A stretch of 14,625 nt of DNA from Smittium culicis (lineage: Eukaryota; Kickxellomycota; Harpellomycetes; Harpellales; Legeriomycetaceae): positions 1 through 14,625 of the forward strand of contig LSSN01005535.1 in the NCBI GenBank assembly GCA_001970855.1, read 5' to 3'. The position numbers were made by a program, and so were the translations under genes. Below the pieces are notes generated by a model. That model was given only the letters and a program-made list of their open reading frames with translations. It was not told the origin of the DNA and made no database searches. Positions 1 to 7,994 of the stretch are shown one piece after another (position 1 is the stretch's first letter; every line of letters starts with the position of its first letter).

Positions 1-140
1 ACTATTTTTGCAAATATGCACTTTAATTTGACTAGTTTTGCAAATATGCATTTGGTTTTGATTAGTTTTGCAATTTTCCATCAAGTTTGACTATTTTTGC
101 AATTTTCCAATAAATTTTTGACTATTTTTGCAATTACCCC
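1..140. repeat. ~30 bp minisatellite, truncated by the window edge
   Basis: Five consecutive units of 30, 30, 29, 31 and about 20 bp begin at 1, 31, 61, 90 and 121. Each starts with A(C/T)TA(T/G)TTTTGCAA. Units 1-2 continue with ATATGCA, units 3-4 with TTTTCCA, so there are two unit types in blocks. The array starts at base 1, so its true length is unknown. No coding potential is seen. It could be a free minisatellite or the subterminal repeats of a larger element lying to the left. Confidence 0.85.
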
Positions 141-417
141 TTGATATAATTATCAGACTATGTGAGCATGTATGCAAATTTAATCGTATGAAAATTGAAT
201 TAAGTATATTATATTTGGTTCCTGTATAAATTATATAATAAAAAGATAGATTTTGAATTTAATTTATAGGTAACTGGCAGAAAAGCTAAATGGTAAAACA
301 TTATGTTAGTCAGATTACACTCAAAACTCTAAAAAAAAAAAAGCCAAGTTGAAGCCACAGAGATTGGTTTGTGTGAGATCAGTGACTATGCGTTTGATCA
401 ATACCCATTATTTTGGT
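141..417. other. AT-rich non-coding stretch
   Basis: I see no open frame of note, no tRNA fold and no repeat apart from an A-run near 332-342. It separates the tandem repeat from the first TTAA-flanked element. Confidence 0.6.
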
Positions 418-614
418 TTGAACCTTTCCCGTCCAACAATCTTAAAAAAATCTAACTTGTTGATTCGTTTATGATTAATAAGTTTATTTATTATTTGCTG
501 CTAATCTAAAATAAACCAATGCTTCTTGAAGCTTTGGAATTTAAGTGTAATAGTCTAATACAGTTGATTATATTTACCAAAAGAAATACAGTCTACCATT
601 CGTGGACGGGTTAA
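418..614. mobile_element. MITE family A, copy 1 (piggyBac-like ends)
   Basis: A 197 bp non-coding element. The left end TTGAACCTTTCCCGTCCA is a decayed TTAACCCTTTCCCGTCC, and the right end GGACGGGTTAA is its inverted counterpart finishing in TTAA. It is colinear with the copy at 9283-9478: TTGATTCG lies at offset 42 here and 41 there, TTTATTATTTGCTG at offsets 69 and 68, and an AAACCA block follows in both. TTAA target sites and ends beginning CCCTTT are typical of piggyBac-superfamily elements; the family assignment is inference from the ends only. It has no transposase, so it would have been mobilised in trans. The left TTAA is mutated to TTGA, suggesting an old copy. Confidence 0.7.
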
Positions 615-678
615 AGCTAGGATTATACATGAGTAAAGAGAGCATAGTATAGTTTTTATTCGTCTGTATGTATTTTTT

Positions 679-876
679 TTAAACCTTTCAGGGGCGATTG
701 GCTTTTTTTGAACTACCAAAATTATCCAACCAAACGACATCATGATAAATAAATATAAAATACTAATAAGTTACTGGCTGATAAATTATAAAATTCCAAT
801 AACAAATAAATATAAATTGCTTATCCAATTACAATTTTTAAATAAGTTTAAGATTGCTTGCCCCGGAAAGGGTTAA
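679..876. mobile_element. MITE family B (piggyBac-like ends)
   Basis: A 198 bp non-coding element bounded by TTAA at 679-682 and 873-876. The left end reads TTAAACCTTTCAGGGGC and the right end, reversed and complemented, TTAACCCTTTCCGGGGC, giving a terminal inverted repeat of about 17 bp with two mismatches. The interior is AT-rich and differs from family A, but the first 11 bp of the ends are shared. The left 31 bp closely match the fragment at 1406. It lies only 64 bp from copy 1 of family A, in a TTAA-rich landing zone. Confidence 0.7.
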
Positions 877-1405
877 ATTGCTGTTTAGTGAGCAGCCGCG
901 ATGGAGTTTTTCGGGGGCTATAAATCGAATTAATGAAAAGTGCGTGATTCAGCAGTTGTATTATGATTAGCTTGAAGTTGGTATTAATGCAAGCTTTTTA
1001 TTGATGTTGATTTTTTTTCATGTTGAGAAATTATTGGCTAGCTTATAGAATAATATCTGGAGTACGCGCTAATTAGTGCAAATTTATTAATTTAGTACAG
1101 GTTCAAGCAGCCAAAATCTAACTAATAATTGATACATATAACCACGCGTTAGCTAAAAAAACCTCGATTATTGGATGGTTTGTTTGTCTATTATTATTTT
1201 TCAGGGGTATGGTTGGACAGATTTCAATATCAAATGATAATCATTATTTATAGCCTTCAATCATTTGCGAGATTAACGAAGCGAGAGGTGGTTGGCAGTG
1301 GTTGAGGAGATTGTTTTAGGGTCTGGCAAATGGGTGAGCGAAGCAGAGTAGCTAATAAAGGCAGATTAAATTCGAGTAATCAAATAAAGCCTACAAAAGG
1401 CCATT
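877..1405. other. Non-coding stretch, possible element debris
   Basis: No gene is recognised. Short traces resemble element ends: TTTTTCAGGGG near 1197-1207 followed by GGTTGG resembles the family B left end but lacks TTAA. A small perfect palindrome, AATGATAATCATT, lies around 1233-1245. The base composition is slightly less AT-rich than in the spacers further right. Confidence 0.5.
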
Positions 1406-1454
1406 TTAACCCTTTCAGGTGCGGTTGGCCTTTTTTAGGCGACATAAAGGTTAA
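1406..1454. mobile_element. Family B terminal fragment (solo end)
   Basis: TTAACCCTTTCAGGTGCGG starts at 1406 and matches the left end of the element at 679 with about four differences over the first 31 bp, including the following TTGGC and T-run. A degenerate AAAGGTTAA closes at 1454, giving a 49 bp miniature; a further TTAA at 1466-1469 is an alternative right boundary. It may be an internally deleted element or one surviving end. Confidence 0.5.
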
Positions 1455-2299
1455 ACTCGTAGTAGTTAAAGCTAATTTAGGGCTCAAAAAAGTCAAATCG
1501 ATAGTTAGCCATATATCGATTAGCAACAGATTCCAATGCATTATAAATCACATGTGTAACTAGATACACACTTAGGCTTCAGGGTTGTAAGATCAGGTAT
1601 TTGCTATGGACCTACATTTCTCGCCCAGCGATGTGTAGCTGATAGTTTTAATGAGAACATGTAACGGTAGAAATACTAGCCTCAGATACTTTTAAGGGTA
1701 TAGTCCCGTTTAAATAAGTCAACACCCCTTTACAAACAAGGTCCTGGGAATGTACAAAAACGCGTATCTTTTAAGAACAACCTTATAACAATGCGTTGTG
1801 ATTTTCTCCAGATGAGCGAGCCACTTGAGCATTATTAGCGTTTATTAAGAGTAGAGTTAAGTCTGATGAGATTGGAGACATTTTTCTGGGCAGTTCAAAC
1901 ACAGCTTGCATTTCTTCTAACGGAAAAAAAATAAAAAGATACCAAAAACGCCAAATTTGGCTGCATGTGTTCCCATATTTCATGCTATTGGTTGGCAGAA
2001 ATTGCACGCAATTGGCGATTTTTTTAATCCAGAAAATACTAAGCTGCTTTTTTAGATGGTAATAACAAATGCAAAAAATCAGCTAAAGCCATCCCAATTC
2101 GCTGATTTTTTTGCTCAATTACAGAATGCAAAAACAAAAACAAACTAATTTTAAAATTCCTTTCTTTTTATATACCTTTAATTTTATTTCCTTCCCCCCA
2201 CCCCTAATTTTTTATTTTCAAGCGTTATATTGATAAATCTTTATTTTCACCAAAAGCGCAAACGAACTACAAATCAAGCTTACCTACTTTTTCTGTCAA
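1455..2299. other. Spacer and 5' flank of the TBL1-like gene
   Basis: I recognise no gene. A 74-codon minus-strand frame at 1783-2007 has no recognisable motif and is treated as chance. The right part carries a set of complementary arms (2042-2114) and a pyrimidine tract (about 2186-2204). The last 100 bases before the ATG are A/T/C-rich and contain no upstream ATG in a good context, so they probably include the 5' untranslated leader. Confidence 0.5.
2042..2114. promoter_or_regulatory. Three-arm inverted repeat upstream of the TBL1-like gene
   Basis: Arm 1 AGCTGCTTTTTT (2042-2053), arm 2 GCAAAAAATCAGCT (2071-2084) and arm 3 GCTGATTTTTTTGC (2101-2114). Arm 2 is complementary to arm 1 (11 of 12) and, over 13 bases with one bulge, to arm 3. 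Two mutually exclusive hairpins are possible, with loops of about 17 nt. It lies about 190 bp upstream of the start codon. Whether it is transcribed is unknown; it may be only a mutated repeat. Confidence 0.4.
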
Positions 2300-4998
2300 A
2301 TGGATTTAACCAGCGACGAAGTAAATTATCTAGTTTATAGATACTTAAGAGAATCAGGTACCTTTCCCCCCATCATTCTTCTATTTATTTTTAGATATAA
2401 CTTGTAAAAATTTAACTTCATTTCCTTCCCCCATTTTTAAAAAAAACACAAATCATAGGATTTCTGCATTCTTCGTACACTTTTCGTTATGAATCTCAAT
2501 TAAACACTCGAAACGACAGTTACAATGTCGAGCCCGGAAGGCTTATTAGATTAATCCAAAGAGGAATTTTATACTTGGAAGCCGAAACTAAAATAGAAAA
2601 GGTTGAATACCCGCTTTTTAATTTTATTTCTTAAATAAAAATTCTCATTTCCTTCTTATTTAACTTTAGAGCATCCAGTATTTGGAATCTGTAAAGGAAT
2701 CTTATGAAAGTCTGATCGAAATAAACGATCCTTCTCCCACAAAAAAGCTAAAAACCCAAACCATTTACTCTAGCTTATCACAAGGTACATATTAAACTAT
2801 CTCCTTCATTAATTCTAAACTTATTTCCAATATATTTTTAATAACCACTTATATGCGACTTTAAAAGATGAAGAGCCCGGAAAACCTCACAAAAGTGATT
2901 CTCATAGATCAAAAGGCCATAAGAATAGACCTGAAATTGATCACACAGATTTTAACAAAACCCATGATACCATCCACAAACAACCTAGCAACAGAAAGCC
3001 AAATTCTGATAGCTCTAATAAAACCCCTTCAAATGTTTCTGATCCCCTTTTAAATTCAACTAAAGCCTCTTCTCATGAGGAAGAGGATTTAAATATGGCT
3101 ATTGACGTAGAAAATAATGATCACGATAGCGAATCTGAAAAGAAAACCAACGCATACCTAAACGGTAATTTTTATTTCCCATTCTCTTCTTTTAGAATCA
3201 CTTCTGTGTACTCTCTTATTAATTTAACTAAAATTTTGATTTTACTATTTCTAAATTTTATCTTGTCTAATTCTACTTTTTTCCTCTAACTTTTTAACTA
3301 AAATTTACCTTTTCTATCAAAAACTTAGACTCATCTAAAAATCAAACTAAACCAAATGTAAAAACAACTTTCCCTCGACTAAATACACTCCCTTTTACTC
3401 GATAAACTATTCATAAAATTTTTTATACATAATCCACTTTTATCCTTAATTTAGGTTAATAATTCAGATAGCGCTGATATTTCTCGAAACATAAACTCTG
3501 ATAACCCAGATACTGACTTAATAGACATCGATGTTGTTAAGAATCCAACAAATTCTAGTTCCATATCTTCCAAAAGACACGAGCCTGAATCTCCCTTTAC
3601 TAAAGAAATCTCTAAAAGTATTCACTCTTACTGTCCAATCATTATATATTTTATTTATAAACTTTTTTTTAATTTTTTTTTAAAAATATTATTAACTTTT
3701 TCTTTTCTATTATAGAAAAAAGACCTAAAATGTTTGGGAATATAATTGGTTTGACCGGTCATAATGGTTCTGCTTTTGTTGGTGCTTGGAATCCCGTTTT
3801 CCCAAACACTTTAGCTACAGGAGCTGGCGATGGCACTGCCAGAATTTGGTTACTTAAATCTAGCGACCAAAAATTAATAAAAGAAAACAGCTATGATGAA
3901 GAGCCTATAGTTCTAATCCACAATTCTGGCAAGTCCACAAATGAAGATCAAGTTAAGGATGTGATGACTTTAGCTTGGAGTTCAGATGGTACTATGCTAG
4001 CTACAGGCTGTTTTGATGGATTTTCACGCATTTGGTCAATTAAAGGAGAGCTGATTTCATCTTTTGAGAACAACGGTGCCCCAAATGTATGCCTTAAATG
4101 GAGTCCAACGTCAAAGTATTTGCTAGCAGGAAGTTTAAATGGAGTTGCGACTTTATGGGACGTTAAAAGTTCAAAAATTGTTTCCAAATTTGAATCACAC
4201 AAGGGTACGTTTATTTTTCTAATTTATTATTATTTATTGTAATTTAATATTTTTAAAATAAATTAAAATTTTAATTTTAATTTTTTGGTTTCAATCCCAG
4301 GTGCTATTTTGGATGTTGCTTGGTACAATAACAATATATTCGCTACATGTTCTTCGGATACGACTATTTATGTGTGGTCAACCAAATCGCCTAAAACCCC
4401 ATTGTTCCATTTAGTTGGACATGAAAGTGATATTAATTGCATATCTTGGCATCTTTCTGGTGAGTTTTTGGCTTCAGCCTCAGATGACGGAACTTCGAAA
4501 GTCTGGGAGCTACCTAGCCATACATTTAATTTACTTGAAGTCAATGATACACCCGAGAGCGAGGATAAAGATATGGCTAAGAGCAAAGAGGAGAAGTCTC
4601 GTGTAACAGAGGTGATTGAGAAACCATACCAGACGTTAGTTGGGCATGAGCAGCAGGTGTATGTAGTTGAGTGGCTGCCTAGCAAAGATGCAGCGATATT
4701 AGCAACAGGGTCTTTTGACGGCAGTGTAAAAGTGTGGGATGTTAAATCAGGAGATATAATAAGGACGTTGTTTGCACATAACGATCCTATTCATGCAATA
4801 GCATTTAGTCCTGATGGTAGGCAGCTTATAACTGGATCTTTTGACTGTTTTGTGAATTTGTGGAATTTGCGTAATGGGCTACTGCTGCGTTCGTTTATGG
4901 CAGACGATGGAATTTACGATGTGGGATTTAATAGCGCTGGTAGAATAGCAGCGTGCGTTGCTAATGGGACGGTAGTAGTATTAGACTCGAAAGTATAA
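2300..4998 (+). CDS. TBL1: LisH/WD40 protein, TBL1/Sif2/Hif2-type co-repressor subunit
   Basis: In known orthologues (human TBL1/TBLR1, yeast Sif2, fission yeast Hif2) this is the scaffold of the NCoR/SMRT or Set3C histone deacetylase complex in the nucleus. I infer eight exons: 2300-2357, 2459-2601, 2670-2784, 2868-3164, 3329-3357, 3455-3617, 3716-4204, 4301-4998. All junctions are GT..AG and keep frame, giving 663 residues. The N-terminus MDLTSDEVNYLVYRYLRESG then FLHSSYTF is an unmistakable LisH motif; residues 24-67 continue as the conserved helical segment with LIQRGILYLEAE. Residues ~105-268 form a low-complexity linker rich in N, S, D, E and K. From ~275 to the end run about eight WD repeats (ATGAGDGTARIW, ATGSFDGSVKVWDV, ITGSFDCFVNLW and others). 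The LisH homology fixes the start. Exon 5 is only 29 nt and lies in the linker, so its boundaries are the least certain. The gene converges on MGE1. Confidence 0.93.
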
Positions 4999-5002
4999 AA
5001 AA

Positions 5003-5008
5003 AATAAA
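5003..5008 (+). terminator. Possible polyadenylation signal of the TBL1-like gene
   Basis: AATAAA lies five bases after the stop codon, within an A-rich run and followed by T-rich sequence. This would give a very short 3' untranslated region; other AT-rich hexamers downstream (for example AATAAA around 5272-5279) could serve instead. Confidence 0.3.
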
Positions 5009-5442
5009 TAAGAAGGGTCTTATGCATAATGAAAAATATCAAAAAATTTTCTTTTCTCATTCATTCACTTTATTTTTATTAGGTTAATGTGTCTAGTTTT
5101 TCTTATCTATTATAATAGCTATAATTTTTTATTAGTTCAAAGTATTTTTTGTTTTTTATTGTTATTAATTTTAAATTGAACCAAGGGTTTTTCCGTATAC
5201 CATTTTTAAATTTTCATTTTATTCGTATTTGACATAAAACTATTAATTTTTTCAATTTTTTTTATTTCAATTAAATAAAAGGAGTGATAGATATTATGGA
5301 TAATTTCAAGTGATATTATTAGTAATTAAAAAAAAAGAATTATATAGAAAAAAGCATAAATTAATTAATTAAAAGTAAAAGTATAAATCTTTAATATGTT
5401 GATAAGTGTGGTAGGTTGTTAGGATTCGTACATATTTTTTTT

Positions 5443-5457
5443 GGGGGGAGGGGGGGG
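5443..5457. other. G6-A-G8 run downstream of MGE1
   Basis: Six G, one A, then eight G on the plus strand, directly after a T-run. In MGE1 transcript sense it is C8-U-C6, starting 21 nt after the stop codon. It stands out sharply in an AT-rich spacer. It could bind poly(rC)-binding proteins or, on the G strand, form a G-quadruplex; neither is demonstrated. Confidence 0.5.
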
Positions 5458-5478
5458 AGAATGTAAATAAGTGATGAA

Positions 5479-6129
5479 TTATTTGGATTCGGAGACGACA
5501 CCGACTTGAGCGGGTCTTAAAACGGCATCGTGAATTTTGTAGCCAGTTTTTTCGACGGCGAAGACGGAGCCAGGTTCTTTTCCGGGCATGGGGACTTGGT
5601 AGACAGCGTGGCAAGTGTTAGGGTCGAATTTCTGGTCGAGGGGGTTGAACTGGACGACGCCGTGGCGTTCGAGGGTTTTGAGGAGGTTTTTCATGGTCAT
5701 ATCGACGCCCTGGGACAAGTCCCTGATTGCCTTTTCGGCACCAACGACTGTGGTGCTGGCGGTGGCACTGACGAATTCGGCAGGGGTGTTCTTGATTGCT
5801 AGGTGGAGGATATCGACGGTATCGATGAGATCTTTGGAGAAGTTTCTAATGGCGAACTTCTTCGAATTGTCGACTTCGTTTTTGTAGCGCGTGCGCAAGT
5901 TCTCGCATTCGGCGAGCGCGCGCAAGTAGTTGTCCTTGAGCTCCTTGATTTTGGCCTCGTGCTCAGCAATTTTCTTCTCGTACTCAGCGACCTTTGAATC
6001 GCCTTCTTTTTGCTCTTCCTGCTGCTTGCCGGTGCTGTGGAAGTTTGCGCGCGCTGTTGATGCGGCATTTCTAGCTAGCATGGCACGGAACGGGCCTGAT
6101 ACGGCTGATTTCGAAAATACTGACAACAT
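5479..6129 (-). CDS. MGE1: Mitochondrial GrpE homologue, nucleotide exchange factor Mge1
   Basis: Mge1 releases ADP from matrix Hsp70 (Ssc1) and so drives the import motor and mitochondrial protein folding. The 216-residue frame is intact and intronless. Residues 1-27 are rich in S, A and R with no acidic residues, a typical presequence, with RANFHST near the likely cleavage region. Residues 44-90 form the long GrpE coiled coil ending in the conserved RALAECENLRTRYKNEV. The C-terminal domain carries the family signature FDPNTCHAVYQVP (168-180) and GYKIHDAVLRPAQVGV near the end. The length fits the fungal family (about 200-250). The gene is distinctly richer in G and C at third codon positions than its neighbours, as for a highly expressed gene, which also opens long shadow frames on the other strand. 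It is divergent from ATP23. Confidence 0.97.
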   Translation of the reverse strand: MLSVFSKSAVSGPFRAMLARNAASTARANFHSTGKQQEEQKEGDSKVAEYEKKIAEHEAKIKELKDNYLRALAECENLRTRYKNEVDNSKKFAIRNFSKDLIDTVDILHLAIKNTPAEFVSATASTTVVGAEKAIRDLSQGVDMTMKNLLKTLERHGVVQFNPLDQKFDPNTCHAVYQVPMPGKEPGSVFAVEKTGYKIHDAVLRPAQVGVVSESK

Positions 6130-6917
6130 TATTATCTGAAATATCTATTGAACTGAGTAAAACAGAGAAAGGATGGGTTTAATTTATTTTTTGCAGAAGA
6201 AAAGTAAAGCCTGGATTTATTTTATAATTTATACAATGAATTGGCTGATATTATTTTGTGGGACGTATTTATACTTTTTTTTCCCTTTTCTAAGCTAAAT
6301 TTTGATGCGAAAACATAAGCTTTGCTTTTTCTTTGATTTCTGTGCCGATTTGTTGGAATTGCCGCCCCTCTCCTCGCACCCACTAATATCGCCCTTTGTT
6401 CTAATTTAACCTTCACTATGAATCGCCAATAGTCAGTTTATACAATCATCATTGGATGATCAAAATTTATATTTTCTATTGGATGATTACTGCTTGATGT
6501 AATTTATTTGCAGTGTAGAGTAGCCAATTACCTAAAACTAAAATGAAAGTGGAGTTGGATTGCGTCTTTTATCCTTCGCCGACTTTTCCTTATCTTTTAT
6601 ATTCTAATTAGAATCCGTCGCTTTGGGACTCTTACGTAAACGAGCGAAAAACTAAGATTTTGTTGGCTGATCTAATTCTACAGAAAAATATTCATACCTC
6701 TCAGCTATTGGCCAATAATTGCCAAGAAATCGGTGCAATATCTAGGCCAGCTACAATAAAATCGTCCGATAAATCTGCTCTTAATCAGATAGCCATTCTT
6801 CACGTTCAACCGTAACTGTATCCACTCACTAACAAGCAATTAAACTGTCTCCTCATAATAATACTCTTCCTCCAAACGCCCTTTAATTAACCCACCCAAA
6901 ATATAAATAGATTTAGA
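6130..6917. promoter_or_regulatory. Divergent MGE1-ATP23 intergenic region with CCAAT boxes
   Basis: This 788 bp holds the 5' flanks of two mitochondrial-protein genes. CCAAT or its complement occurs at 6426, 6451, 6478, 6524, 6707 and 6712; the last two form the palindrome TATTGGCCAATA (6706-6717). A direct repeat ATTGGATGAT lies at 6451-6460 and 6478-6487. CCAAT is the binding site of the Hap2/3/5 (NF-Y) complex, which in fungi regulates many respiratory genes; that these sites act here is inference. The right half overlaps the open frame at 6543-6815. Confidence 0.45.
6543..6815 (+). other. Unidentified open frame with one in-frame TAG, upstream of ATP23
   Basis: An ATG at 6543 opens 22 codons (MKVELDCVFYPSPTF...), then a single TAG at 6609-6611, then 67 further open codons from 6612 (NPSLWDSYVNERKTK...) to a TAA at 6813-6815. 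The composition of the second part looks protein-like (charged and amphipathic, for example ERKTKILLADLILQ). I do not recognise the family. Three readings: a small gene broken by one stop; an exon whose left edge uses that TAG as a 3' splice site; or a non-coding leader. A donor GTAACT at 6812 and acceptor TTTAG at 6914-6916 would join the 67-codon block in frame to the ATP23 start (CC plus A, then ATG). Confidence 0.35.
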
Positions 6918-7941
6918 ATGAGCGAACAACGTAACGATCCATTCAAATTATGGAGATCCAGAATGAACAAGATATTTATCCAAAGCTCAATAGAATCTAG
7001 CAACAAGGATAAGCACGAAATCTCTACCATCGCTCCTCCCCCTCAAAATGATGAAGATTGCTTAAAATGCGAAAGTTGGCGCAACGATTTATTTAAAACT
7101 AGTAAGCCTTAATGCCTTCTCTAGTATTTTTTTTAGCTTACTTTTTCTAAGAATAATTTATACAAACTTTAATATTTAAGCTTCATTTACATAAATTTCT
7201 AAACACTTTCTAAAAATATCCTTAATATCATATTAACTTTAAATAAAATTTGGCATCAAGGTCCTATAGTTATTTTCATGGCAGAAAAACTAGTCGAATC
7301 TGGATACAACTTCAATAAAAACTCCATAAAATGTCTGCCCTGCGACCAAGAAAGAACTGGCGGCTTCAGTCCTGATAGAGGTATTGATCTATGCTACAAC
7401 AAGATCCCTTCAAAAAAAATCATGGAAGATACTCTAGCCCACGAAATGATACATGCCTATGATCACGTGTAAATATCCCTCTTCTCGATTATTATCATTT
7501 TCAAGCCCTATACTCATATATATCAATCAATTTAGCTATACATGAAAATTATTCTAAAAGTACAATTTATTCCCCTACTAGAAATTTCCAAGTAGACTGG
7601 TTTAACCTGGAACATCACGCTTGCTCTGAGGTAAAATTCCTAAATTTTTATACAATTTTTTTTTAAATAGCTCTATACTAAATAATTAAAAAAAAATTCT
7701 CTTATTAAAAAAAACACAGATTCGTGCTGCCAGCTTAAGCGGTGATTGTAGATTCGTTCGCGAGTTTTTAAGAGGCCAGTTCGGCTTTATCAAGCACCAT
7801 CAAGCCTGCGTTAAGCGCAGAGCTATACTCTCCGTCATGTCTAATCCAAACTGCTCGTCAAAACGTGAAGCTGAGCTCGCTGTAAATAAAGTCTTCAAAT
7901 CCTGTTTCACCGATACTCAGCCTTTCGACGAAATTTACTAA
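6918..7941 (+). CDS. ATP23: Mitochondrial inner membrane protease Atp23
   Basis: Atp23 is an intermembrane-space zinc metalloprotease that processes the Atp6 precursor and also chaperones ATP synthase assembly. I infer four exons: 6918-7101, 7261-7468, 7582-7630, 7720-7941, all junctions GT..AG and frame-keeping, giving 220 residues, close to the ~227 of yeast. The early PFKLWRSRM matches the position of the aromatic WWRR segment near the family N-terminus, supporting this ATG. Conserved blocks follow in order: CLKCESWRNDLFKTSP (48-63), CLPC (86-89), GGFSPDRGIDLC, the metalloprotease motif HEMIH (122-126, with E123 catalytic), VDWFNLEHHACSEIRAASL, SGDC, KHHQACVKRRAILSV and the terminal PFDEIY. 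The usual GGFCPE-type loop has Ser in place of Cys here. The upstream region may add an N-terminal exon (see the open frame at 6543-6815). Confidence 0.96.
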
Positions 7942-7945
7942 ATTA

Positions 7946-7962
7946 ACACACACACACACACA
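7946..7962. repeat. (AC)8 microsatellite
   Basis: Eight uninterrupted AC dinucleotides, continuing imperfectly to about 7972 (ATACACGCACC). It begins five bases after the ATP23 stop codon, so it lies in the 3' untranslated region. Confidence 0.85.
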
Positions 7963-7988
7963 TACACGCACCTATACCCTAATTATAA

Positions 7989-7994
7989 AATAAA
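7989..7994 (+). terminator. Possible polyadenylation signal of ATP23
   Basis: AATAAA about 48 bases after the stop codon, with a second AATAAA at 8028-8033. The local AT content makes chance hits common, so this is a weak call. Confidence 0.35.

Larger units (their letters stand above)
4999..5478. other. Convergent spacer between TBL1-like gene and MGE1
   Basis: 480 bp of very AT-rich sequence with long T and A runs between two stop codons facing each other. It must hold both 3' ends. The only GC-rich feature is the G-run at 5443-5457. No RNA gene or open frame is seen. Confidence 0.6.

Noticed and set aside
1197..1220. Possible further family B left end (TTTTTCAGGGG)
   Set aside because: Lacks TTAA and the CCC start, and no matching right end was found.
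1330..1563. 77-codon plus-strand open frame
   Set aside because: It runs through the family B element fragment and has no recognisable motif.
1783..2007. 74-codon minus-strand open frame
   Set aside because: No recognisable motif, unusual composition and no splice-linked partner; probably chance.
3948..4685. Minus-strand frames inside the TBL1-like gene
   Set aside because: They lie antisense to clear WD repeats and have no own motifs.
5369..6139. Several long frames on both strands over MGE1
   Set aside because: Shadows of the GC-rich MGE1 coding sequence; none shows family features, while the MGE1 frame does.
6222..6416. 64-codon minus-strand frame upstream of MGE1
   Set aside because: Basic, low-complexity product without recognisable motif, in a promoter region; no support.
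6902..6910. TATAAATAG as TATA box of ATP23
   Set aside because: It ends only seven bases before the ATG, too close to direct a transcript that includes this start; it also overlaps the possible 3' splice site.
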